Below are positions 31,351-38,884 of a DNA stretch of 64,000 nucleotides, in pieces. The notes under the pieces were generated by a model. The model was not told where the DNA came from. It did no database searches and saw nothing but the letters and a program-made list of their open reading frames with translations. A program made the position numbers and the translations under genes. The DNA is taken from positions 7,750,001-7,814,000 of the forward strand of contig NZ_JADBGF010000001.1 of assembly GCF_014873495.1 (NCBI RefSeq), read 5' to 3'. The first letter of the stretch is position 1; the number at the start of each line of letters is the position of its first letter. This DNA is from Streptomyces stelliscabiei. Its GTDB lineage: Bacteria > Actinomycetota > Actinomycetes > Streptomycetales > Streptomycetaceae.

Positions 31351-33660
31351 TCAGCGTTCGAGGTGTGGTGGTGTGAAGGCGAGCACGTCCGGAAGGGGGC
31401 CGTCGTAGAGCTCGACATCGACGAGCGCACTGTGGGCGCTCGGTCCCTGGGACAGGCGCGAGCACCCTCGGTCGGCCGTGAGGGTGTTCGGATTGCCGTG
31501 GCGGTCCAAGGTGCCGCTCTGGCCCGGCTGGGCCGGGTCCCACCATGCTCCGGTGGACAGTTGGATGACGCCTGGCATGACGTCGTCCGACAGGACTGCG
31601 CCCGCCAGGCAGCTGCCGCGGTCGTTGTGGACGCGTACGATCATGCCGTTCTCGATGCCACGGGACGCGGCGTCCAGCGGATTGATCGTCACGGGCTCAC
31701 GGCCGCGGATCTTCGACTTGAGGCTGTGGCCGCCGTTGTCGTACTGGCTGTGCAGACGTGAGGCGGGCTGATTCGAGATCAAGTGCAGCGGGAATCGGTC
31801 CGATAGGCCGGCACGGAGCCACTCCACTGGTTCGAACCACGCCGGATGCCCGGTGCAGTCGTCGTAGCCGAACGAGTCGATCTCCTCGGAGAAGATCTCG
31901 ATCCGGCCCGACGGGGTCGTCAGGGGGAAACGCTGCGGATCTGCGCGGAGCTCCTCGAAGCTGCCGGGGAACGGGCCGCTCAGCGCCGGCAGCTCAGCCG
32001 TGGAGCTTCGCCAGAAGTCGTCGAAGCTCGGCAGGGCCCCGTCGTCGCCGAGGCCGGCCCTCGTCTGCTCGTAGAGGTGCCTGACCCATTCGAACTCGGA
32101 GCGTGACTGCGTGAACTCGCGCTCGTATCCGAGCCGGGAGGCCAGGGTGGTGAAGATGTGGTGGTCGGTGCGTGACTCGCCCGCCGGCTCACGGACTTTC
32201 GGCATCGCGACGAGGTGGGGGTCGGAGAATCCGGCGGCGAAGTCGTCGCGCTCCAGGCTGGTGGCGACGGGAAGGACGATGTCGGCGAACTTGGCCGTGG
32301 TGTTCCACCAGGCTTCGTGAACCACCACCGTGTCAGGGGTCTGCCAGGCGCGGGTCAAGCGGTGGAGGTCTTGGTGGTGGTGGAACGGGTTCCCTCCGCA
32401 CCAGTAGATCAGGCGGAGCTCGGGCAAGGTCAGGCGCCGGCCGTCGTAGTCGATGGTCTTGCCCGGATGCAGCAGGGTGTCGGCGATCCGTGCGACAGGG
32501 ATGAAATCCGCCACAGGGTTGGGAACCCGGGGGATCGACGCCACGGAGGGCCGGCCGGGGGCGACGCCGGTCGCGTCCATCGTCGCGTAGCCCGCGCCCC
32601 AGCCGCAGCCGGGCCGCCCCATCGAGCCCGCCATGGCAGCCAGCACGACCGACATCCAGATCGGCTGTTCGCCGTGGTCCGCCCGCTGTATCGCGTAGTT
32701 GACCATGATGAGCGAACGTTGTGTGGACAGGCGGCGAGCCAGTTCGGTGATCGTGTCCCGGCTCATGCCCGTGATCCTCGCTGCCCAGGCGGCATCCTTG
32801 GCGACGCCGTCGAATTCGCCGGTCAAGTACGAGGCGAAGCGGTCGAACCCGACGCAGCAACGGCGAAGGAAGTCCTCGTCGTGCCAGCCGTTGACCAGCA
32901 TGGTGTGTGCGATGCCGAGCATCGCGGCGGTGTCGGTGTTGGGGATGACGGGCAGCCACTCGGCGTCGAGGAAACCGGCGGTGTCGCTGCGGACAGGGCT
33001 GATGTTCACGAACCGCACCCCGGCCGCACGGCACCTTCGCTGAAGGTCCTGCGTCTGGTGTCTGGCCAGTCCGCCGGGGTTGATCTGGCTGTTCTTGAGG
33101 GCCAGCCCTCCGAACGCCACCACAAGCTCACAGTTGTCGGCGATCTCGTCCCACATCGGCATCCGGGACTGGTAGCTCCACGGAGCTCCGCCGATCACAT
33201 GGGGGAGGATGACCTCCAAAGCCGCGGTGCTGTACGTGTTGCGAGAGTCGGTGTACCCCCCGCCCAACGCCAGGAACCGGTGGAGTTGCCCCTGCGCGTT
33301 GTGGAACGCGCCCGCACTCGCCCAGCCGTAGGAGCCGCCGAACACGGCGCTGTCTCCGTGCTGTGAACGCACTCGGCGCAGTTCCTCGCTCACCAGGGTG
33401 ATCGCGTCGTCCCAGCTCACCTCCACGAAGGCGTCCGCGCCCCTGGCCGTGTCGTGGGCGCGCGGCAGGCCGTTCAGCCAGCCCTTGCGCACCGCGGGGC
33501 GCAACACGCGGGCGCTGTCGTCGGCGGCTGTCACCATGCCGGGTCCGATGGGCGACGGTGCGGGGTCATCGCCCCTCGGCTCGATTCGTACCAGCCGACC
33601 GGAATCAACCACCGCGACAAAACTGCCCCAGTGCGTCGCAACCGACATGCGTCGTTCCAC
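31351..33660 (-). CDS. Molybdopterin oxidoreductase, BisC/TorA-like
   Basis: 769 residues, DMSO-reductase superfamily. No N-terminal Fe-S cysteines and no Tat signal, so like biotin sulfoxide reductase it is cytoplasmic. SYGWASAGAFH (110-120) gives the probable Ser115 molybdenum ligand. Further cofactor segments are NTYSTAALEVILPHVIGG, IYWCGGNPFHHHQDLHRL and the C-terminal LHLISNQPASRLHSQYDNGG. It probably reduces an S- or N-oxide such as oxidised biotin or methionine. Start GTG 33660 (GGAG 11 bases upstream) or ATG 33648. Confidence 0.9.
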   Translation of the reverse strand: MERRMSVATHWGSFVAVVDSGRLVRIEPRGDDPAPSPIGPGMVTAADDSARVLRPAVRKGWLNGLPRAHDTARGADAFVEVSWDDAITLVSEELRRVRSQHGDSAVFGGSYGWASAGAFHNAQGQLHRFLALGGGYTDSRNTYSTAALEVILPHVIGGAPWSYQSRMPMWDEIADNCELVVAFGGLALKNSQINPGGLARHQTQDLQRRCRAAGVRFVNISPVRSDTAGFLDAEWLPVIPNTDTAAMLGIAHTMLVNGWHDEDFLRRCCVGFDRFASYLTGEFDGVAKDAAWAARITGMSRDTITELARRLSTQRSLIMVNYAIQRADHGEQPIWMSVVLAAMAGSMGRPGCGWGAGYATMDATGVAPGRPSVASIPRVPNPVADFIPVARIADTLLHPGKTIDYDGRRLTLPELRLIYWCGGNPFHHHQDLHRLTRAWQTPDTVVVHEAWWNTTAKFADIVLPVATSLERDDFAAGFSDPHLVAMPKVREPAGESRTDHHIFTTLASRLGYEREFTQSRSEFEWVRHLYEQTRAGLGDDGALPSFDDFWRSSTAELPALSGPFPGSFEELRADPQRFPLTTPSGRIEIFSEEIDSFGYDDCTGHPAWFEPVEWLRAGLSDRFPLHLISNQPASRLHSQYDNGGHSLKSKIRGREPVTINPLDAASRGIENGMIVRVHNDRGSCLAGAVLSDDVMPGVIQLSTGAWWDPAQPGQSGTLDRHGNPNTLTADRGCSRLSQGPSAHSALVDVELYDGPLPDVLAFTPPHLER

Positions 33661-34207
33661 GATGCGTCAACTCCGTCTCTGAAGTTCCCCGGCTCTAGGA
33701 CAGCGGCCCCTTATGTCACAGTGGCTCCACGTCAGTTGACGGGCCGCAGGACACAGGCTCCCCCTGCGGTCCGCTGCCCAACCCTGCACGTGCACGACCC
33801 TTCCAACGGCCGCACGGAAGCGCCGTCCGCGTCGACTCGCCTCAGGGAGCATGTGTCGTCATGGGCTGGCGATACGTCCGGGACACCGGCGGCACGGTAT
33901 CCGTCCCGACCTCCCGAGATCTCCCCGTCGGCAGGTTCCAGCTGTGGATTCAGACGAACGACGGCCACGTCCCCCTCGCCGGCCCCTACGACCCGAAGAT
34001 CGTCTGACAGACCGCCGAAACCTGCGGCGACCGGCAGCCGCTCCCGCTGTGTTGCTCTCCTGGCTGCGGCGCGGGCGCACCTCGTCTTCAGGTTCGCGAG
34101 GGTCACCGCCCAGGGTGCAGTCGTGAGCTTGAAGGCATCCCGTCTTTCGGGGGCCCGTTTCTCTCCCCCAACGCATTCGTTGTCGCAGTGGATCACCGTC
34201 ATCGAGT
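33661..34207. other. Intergenic region with one small ORF
   Basis: 547 bp between the divergent molybdoenzyme and ABC genes. Apart from the 48-codon ORF at 33861-34007 I see no gene, hairpin or repeat of note. Confidence 0.5.
33861..34007 (+). CDS. Small ORF, 48 residues, function unknown
   Basis: Begins MGWRYVRDTGGTVSVPTSRD and ends PYDPKIV before a TGA at 34005-34007. Codon use is strongly GC3-biased and it reads as a small globular beta-rich sequence (GRFQLWIQTNDGHVPLAGPY). A GGGAG lies 11 bases before the ATG. I do not recognise a family. It could be a genuine small protein or the tail of a decayed gene. It lies 200 bp ahead of the ABC exporter operon. Confidence 0.45.
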   Translation: MGWRYVRDTGGTVSVPTSRDLPVGRFQLWIQTNDGHVPLAGPYDPKIV

Positions 34208-34834
34208 GTGCTGGCTGGGGCTGTACTGGTGGAAGTCATTGATGTGCACCACTACTACGGGAAACGGCGCGTGCTGCGGGGAGTCGATCTGCGACTGCCG
34301 GCAGGGGCGCTGACCGGCATTGTGGGAGAGAACGGTGCAGGCAAGTCCACCCTGCTGAAGATCCTGGCTGGGGAGCTTCGGCCGTCCGGCGGCCAGGTTC
34401 GACACGCCGGCCGGTTTGGATACTGCCCGCAACAGGTGGTGCTCAACGACGCGCTGACCGTGCGCCAGCACCTCGCCTTCCTCCAGGCGGCGTTCCGGCT
34501 GGAGGACCTGCGGCACGCTCAGGAGGTGATGGAGGTGCTCGGCCTGGCCGAGTACCTCGATGAGCGGGCCGGGGTGCTCAGCGGCGGCACGCGGCAGAAG
34601 CTGAACCTCACTTTGGCGTTGATGCACGATCCGCAGGTGCTGCTGTTGGACGAGCCGTACCAAGGGTTCGACTGGGACACTTACCTGCGGTTCTGGCAAC
34701 TGGCGGGCCGTCTGCGTGATCGGGGGCGTTCGGTCCTGGTGGTTTCCCATCTGGCCTACGACACCGAGCGTTTGGATGAGCTGTGGTGTTTGAGCGGTGG
34801 CCGGCTTCACTCGCAGTTGGCGGGTGCGGCATGA
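34208..34834 (+). CDS. ABC transporter ATP-binding protein
   Basis: 208 residues, compact exporter ATPase. Walker A GENGAGKST (40-48), signature LSGGT (124-128), Walker B VLLLDE (144-149), switch His in VVSHLAYD. GTG 34208 is assumed as start; an in-frame GTG seven codons later (34229) is equally possible. Its stop overlaps the permease start (ATGA, 34831-34834). Followed by a permease and the terpene-type fusion enzyme, so the pump may export that enzyme's lipid product or supply self-protection; that is inference. Confidence 0.9.
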   Translation: MLAGAVLVEVIDVHHYYGKRRVLRGVDLRLPAGALTGIVGENGAGKSTLLKILAGELRPSGGQVRHAGRFGYCPQQVVLNDALTVRQHLAFLQAAFRLEDLRHAQEVMEVLGLAEYLDERAGVLSGGTRQKLNLTLALMHDPQVLLLDEPYQGFDWDTYLRFWQLAGRLRDRGRSVLVVSHLAYDTERLDELWCLSGGRLHSQLAGAA

Positions 34835-35655
34835 GGAATCAGATGATGCTGCTCACCACGGCCACGCGGTACGCGCTGGTGGAGCACGCCCGCAACCGCT
34901 TTGCCGTGGTGCTGATCGCCCTGTTCCTGCCCGTGTGGGTCCTGCTGGCGCACTCTGCGATCCCCGATACCTCGGCCCGTCTGCACCTGCGGGCCACCGG
35001 GGAGCTGCTGGCTCCTCGGGGTAACGAGATCACCGCGATCAGCGGCGCGCTCAACGCCGTCACTCTGATCACTGGTTTCCTCATGTTCGCCGCGACCTTC
35101 ACCAGCAGCGGCTTCGACCGGCGTCTGGCCATGGCCGGCTATCCCCGCACACATCTGGTCGCGGCGAAGGTCGTGGCGCTCACCTTCGTCTGCGCCCTGA
35201 TCGCCGCATACGCCACCGCGGTGACCTGCCTGACCTGGACACCCCGCCAGCCGGTGCTGCTGACCACGGCGTTCTTCTGCGCCGGGCTGACCTATGGCGT
35301 GCTGGGGGTCGGTTTCGGTGCGCTGCTGCGCCGGGAGGTCGAGGGCATGTTCGCCATCGTGATGACCAGCATCGTGGATCTTCTGCTGCAAAACCCGATC
35401 ACGAGTTCCGGTGCGGGCAGCACGATCACCCGGTTCCTGCCGTCCTACGGCGCCATGCAGGCGGCCACCGCCGCAGGTTTCTCCTCCGTCCCGGTACCCC
35501 GTTACGTGCTCTGGCAGCTGGCCTGGTTCACCGCGGCGGCGCTGCTGGGCCTGCTCGCCTTCCACCGGCGTACCCGCACCACTCTGACGGTGACACCGCA
35601 CGGGCCTGTGTCGGAGCCTTCCGCCCGGCATCAGCAGACCGTTGACCTGCTGTGA
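34831..35655 (+). CDS. ABC-2 type transporter permease
   Basis: 274 residues from the ATG at 34831, chosen because it overlaps the ATPase stop. About six hydrophobic segments: VVLIALFLPVWVLLAHSAI first, then LNAVTLITGFLMFAATF, VVALTFVCALIAAYATAVTC, FCAGLTYGVLGVGFGALL, a central amphipathic part and LWQLAWFTAAALLGLLAF last. Typical ABC-2 exporter membrane subunit. Ends 24 bp before the fusion prenyltransferase gene. Cargo unknown. Confidence 0.88.
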   Translation: MRNQMMLLTTATRYALVEHARNRFAVVLIALFLPVWVLLAHSAIPDTSARLHLRATGELLAPRGNEITAISGALNAVTLITGFLMFAATFTSSGFDRRLAMAGYPRTHLVAAKVVALTFVCALIAAYATAVTCLTWTPRQPVLLTTAFFCAGLTYGVLGVGFGALLRREVEGMFAIVMTSIVDLLLQNPITSSGAGSTITRFLPSYGAMQAATAAGFSSVPVPRYVLWQLAWFTAAALLGLLAFHRRTRTTLTVTPHGPVSEPSARHQQTVDLL

Positions 35656-35679
35656 CATGCGCGACTAGGCCGCAACCGG

Positions 35680-37548
35680 ATGCCTTCCGGCATCGTTGGG
35701 CGCGATGTGACAGCCACGGATGAACGCATCTCCCAGGTCCAGCAGACCGCAGTGACGACGCCGGCGGGACCCCCGGCGAAGTCGTCCTGGGCGGTGATCG
35801 GCAATGATCGGACGCTGCGGGCGGCGTACCGGCATTGCCGGCGGTTGACCAGGGAGCGAGACCGGGCCGAGTACGCGCTGATCCAACTGGTGCCCGCCGC
35901 ACTGCGCCCCGCCTGCTGGGCTCTGTGGGCGGCAGCCAACGCCATCGACGACCTGGCCGACGACCGTACCGTTCCCCCGCCTGAGAGGGCCGCACGGGTC
36001 GAGCAGTGGATCACCGCGCTGGAGCGCGAGCTGATGACCGGGACCAGCACGGACCTGGTCCGTCACGCGCTGGTGGACACCTCGCAGCGCTGGCGCCTGG
36101 ACCTGAGCGAACTGCACGATGCGATGACCCTGGTCCGGGACGACGCCCATGGCCGACGCTTCGCCGACTGGAGCGCCTGGCGCTCCTGGGGCCGCGCCAA
36201 CCTGCTGCCCTGGTTCGACCAGGTCCGCGAACTCTTCGACAAGGCCGGCACACCCGTGGCACTGCGCCTGGACACCCAGGAAGTCTATGAGGAGTTCCTT
36301 GACGGCGTCCGCCTCACCGACATCCTCACCGACCTGTCCGCCGACCTCGCCCAGGGCGATCTCCTCCTGCCCGACGACGCCCTCGACCGCTACCCGAAAG
36401 CCGCAGGCGACCTGGCAGACCTGCGCTGGAGCCCCGCTGTCAGCAGCTTGATCACCCACCTGAGCGGCCTGGCCCGCCGGTGGGTGACCCAGCCCGCCCT
36501 CACTCGGGGCATGCACCCCGGCCCCGCCACCATCCTGAACACCATGGCCGACCTGCTCCGTGCCCAGCTCGACGCCATCGTCGCCGCCGGTCCCACCCTC
36601 CTGCGCACCCCGCCCCGGCCCAGCCTCCTCACCAGCGTCCGCATCCTCGCCCCCGCCCGAACCCGCGCCGCCCTGGCCTGGACCCTCACCCCCGTCACCG
36701 TGCCACCCCCGCACCGCCCAACCCCACACAACGCGCTGCCCGCCGCGCGGGCAGCGCGAGACGGCACGTTCAGCGCGCCACCTCCCCACCCCGCCGGTCA
36801 CCCTCCCCCGCGAATCCCGGCCGAGCAGATGCCCGTCCACGTCGCCGTGATCATGGACGGCAACGGCCGCTGGGCCCAACAACACGGCCTGCCCCGGCAC
36901 GCCGGCCACCGAGCCGGAGCCGCCGCCATGCGCGAGACGGTCCATGGCGCACTCGAGATCGGCCTGCGCCACCTGACCCTGTACACCTTCTCCACGGAGA
37001 ACTGGAAACGCGACGTCGAGGAAGTCGACGCCATCCTCGACGTCATGCGCGGTGAGCTGACCGACAACCCCTTCCACGCTCTCGACGTCCACATGCGCTG
37101 GCACGGCCGCACCGGCAAGCTCCCCACCGATGTCGTCGACCTGCTCCGCCGCCAGGAACGCACCACCCGCGGCCGCACCAGCCTGACGCTGACCATGTGC
37201 ATCAACTACGGCGGCCGCGACGAGATCACCCGCACCACCGCCGCGCTCGCTCACCACGTACACGACGGACGACTCGACCCCGACCACATCAGCGAAAAGG
37301 ACTTCGCCCGCCACCTGCCCCACCCCGACATGCCGGATGTCGACCTGCTGTGGCGTACCGGGGGCGAACAGCGCACCTCCAACTTCCTGCCCTGGCACAC
37401 CGCCTACGCCGAGCTGCACTTCACCCCCGACTTCTGGCCCGACATCGACCGACGCCACCTATGGCACGCGATCACCGAATACAGCCGCCGTCAACGCCGC
37501 CACGGCGCCACTCCCACCCCATCGTCCACCAGGACATCCGTCTCCTGA
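35680..37548 (+). CDS. Fusion: squalene/phytoene synthase-like plus cis-prenyltransferase
   Basis: 622 residues, two complete enzyme domains. Residues ~43-335 match the squalene/phytoene synthase family: first Asp-rich motif AIDDLADD (89-95) and second LTDILTDLSADLAQGDLLLP (212-231), equivalent to NxxRDxxEDxxxGRxYLP. A Pro-rich linker (340-382) follows. Residues ~384-605 are undecaprenyl-diphosphate-synthase-like: IMDGNGRWAQQHGLPRHAGH with catalytic Asp393, YTFSTENWKR, and the C-terminal RTGGEQRTSNFLPWH. The second domain would build a cis-prenyl diphosphate and the first would condense or cyclise it. Third gene of an operon with an ABC exporter. I know of no characterised protein with this architecture. 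The exact start is uncertain. Confidence 0.9.
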   Translation: MPSGIVGRDVTATDERISQVQQTAVTTPAGPPAKSSWAVIGNDRTLRAAYRHCRRLTRERDRAEYALIQLVPAALRPACWALWAAANAIDDLADDRTVPPPERAARVEQWITALERELMTGTSTDLVRHALVDTSQRWRLDLSELHDAMTLVRDDAHGRRFADWSAWRSWGRANLLPWFDQVRELFDKAGTPVALRLDTQEVYEEFLDGVRLTDILTDLSADLAQGDLLLPDDALDRYPKAAGDLADLRWSPAVSSLITHLSGLARRWVTQPALTRGMHPGPATILNTMADLLRAQLDAIVAAGPTLLRTPPRPSLLTSVRILAPARTRAALAWTLTPVTVPPPHRPTPHNALPAARAARDGTFSAPPPHPAGHPPPRIPAEQMPVHVAVIMDGNGRWAQQHGLPRHAGHRAGAAAMRETVHGALEIGLRHLTLYTFSTENWKRDVEEVDAILDVMRGELTDNPFHALDVHMRWHGRTGKLPTDVVDLLRRQERTTRGRTSLTLTMCINYGGRDEITRTTAALAHHVHDGRLDPDHISEKDFARHLPHPDMPDVDLLWRTGGEQRTSNFLPWHTAYAELHFTPDFWPDIDRRHLWHAITEYSRRQRRHGATPTPSSTRTSVS

Positions 37549-37589
37549 TCGGAACTGAGTCGAACCCGGTCGCCGTCGTCGGGTCGGAC

Positions 37590-37760
37590 TGCCGTGGCTT
37601 CGACGGCGGCAAGCTGATCAATGGGCGCCAAGCGGCACGTCGTGGTCGACACCCTCGGTCTGCTGCTGGGGGTGATGGTCACCGCCGCGGACACCGGAGA
37701 CCGCGCCGCCGCCCAGGTCCTGCTGGGACCGTGTGCCTCGGCGTGGACGGTCCGACGGAA
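37590..37760 (+). pseudogene. IS5-family transposase fragment
   Basis: Reads GSDCRGFDGGKLINGR, then after a +1 frameshift near 37626 KRHVVVDTLGLLLGVMVTAA and DTGDRAAAQVLL, the catalytic core of IS5-type (IS427-like) transposases around the second Asp. Both ends are missing. It fills part of the 316-bp gap between the fusion enzyme and the histone-like gene; the rest is featureless. Confidence 0.8.
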
Positions 37761-37864
37761 CAGGCCGTCACCGCCGACCCGGAGCGTCTGCCCCTGGAGA
37801 TCGACAGGGTCGTCATCGCTGCCGCGATCGACGGTGCCGCGACTGCGATGTCGAGCGCACCCGC

Positions 37865-38644
37865 TCAGCCGGCTGAGGTGTTGTGTGTCGCATCGCGTGC
37901 TTCGGCGAGGGCTCGCTGCCTGAGGTCGCCGCCGAACAACTGAATCGTGGTGGCGGCCAGGACGTCATCCCTGCCGATGGTCCACCTGTCCCCCCTACGG
38001 GCGGACAGGTCCCCGAGGGAATCCTTGGGGAACGGGGGCGGGGCCGGTTCCCCCGGAATCACCAGGGTGACCGTACCGAAACGCTTGCTCCCGCCCTCGC
38101 GGACGACCATGGCCGCGTCCCGGGCGAGGTCCGTCAGGAACGTGCTCGCGATTCCGTCCAGGTCGCGGACCATCGCTGGGACGGCCGTCGTCCCCCGGCT
38201 CCGCAGCAGCTTCCTGACCCCAGCCTCGAACCTGTGGGCGCCGACCACCGCACTCGGTTTGCGCGACCCGCCGCGCTTACGAGAAGGCACGATGACACCC
38301 TCGGCGTCGTACAGGACACCGGTCAGACCTCGAAACGTCGGGCTGTGGTCGTACCACTTGTTCCCCACCTCAAGCTCGACGTTCCGGTCGATCGCCGAGA
38401 GGAGGTCCCCGGGGAGCAGCTTCTTCCGGGCCTCTACCGCCGCCGCCCTCCTCGCGCCGTCGATGATCTCCGTCAGCACTGTCCGCGTCACCGACGCGGC
38501 GGCCCACGCGGCCGACCGAGAGACGTGCATCGAGGTCACCTCCCTGAACACCGCTTTGACGAGAGAAGGCTTGAACGGCGGGACATCGATGACCGAGGCG
38601 GTCTCGGGCCCGACGGGCTCAGGGTGTACGGGCTGTGCGGTCAT
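37865..38644 (-). CDS. Putative histone doublet, H2A-like plus H2B-like folds
   Basis: 259 residues, no signal or membrane segment. Residues ~25-92 match histone H2A: after helix 2 (VLTEIIDGARRAAAVEA) comes KKLLPGDLLSAIDRNVEL, parallel to TRIIPRHLQLAIRNDEEL of H2A. Residues ~136-185 match H2B helices 1-2 (VRKLLRSRG; DLDGIASTFLTDLARDAAMV versus [20 protein letters not shown]). After a ~33-residue insertion, WTIGRDDVLAATTIQLFGGD with LRQRALAEARDAT parallels [20 protein letters not shown] and its C-terminal helix. A basic linker (SRKRGGSRK, 121-129) joins the folds. GGGAG lies 11 bases before ATG 38644. Role in DNA binding is inferred; comparison made from memory. Confidence 0.65.
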   Translation of the reverse strand: MTAQPVHPEPVGPETASVIDVPPFKPSLVKAVFREVTSMHVSRSAAWAAASVTRTVLTEIIDGARRAAAVEARKKLLPGDLLSAIDRNVELEVGNKWYDHSPTFRGLTGVLYDAEGVIVPSRKRGGSRKPSAVVGAHRFEAGVRKLLRSRGTTAVPAMVRDLDGIASTFLTDLARDAAMVVREGGSKRFGTVTLVIPGEPAPPPFPKDSLGDLSARRGDRWTIGRDDVLAATTIQLFGGDLRQRALAEARDATHNTSAG

Positions 38645-38884
38645 CGGAAGAAACGCTCCCTGCTGTCGGAGTGATCAGAGGCCGGCCCACACTTCACCAC
38701 GCAGACCCGCTCTCTTCCCCCATCCTCTCGACCTCAGGGATTCGGCGGAGAGACTTGTCGCGGGTGCACTCCTGTCGGGCTACCGGGCGGAGAGTGGAGC
38801 CGTCGGGCCCCGCAACCTTGGCGACGCCGACGTGACACCGGTCCAGCGGCTGTGGGGTGGGGCCGATGTCGGGGATGCGGCGGG
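38645..38884. other. Intergenic, no gene
   Basis: 240 bp between the histone-like gene and the MFS stop. It must carry the promoter for the histone-like gene and the end of the MFS transcript; I see no clear hairpin or operator. Confidence 0.5.

Noticed and set aside
33732..34202. 156-codon minus-strand frame between the molybdoenzyme and ABC genes
   Set aside because: No motif, biased composition and overlaps the better supported 48-codon ORF on the other strand.
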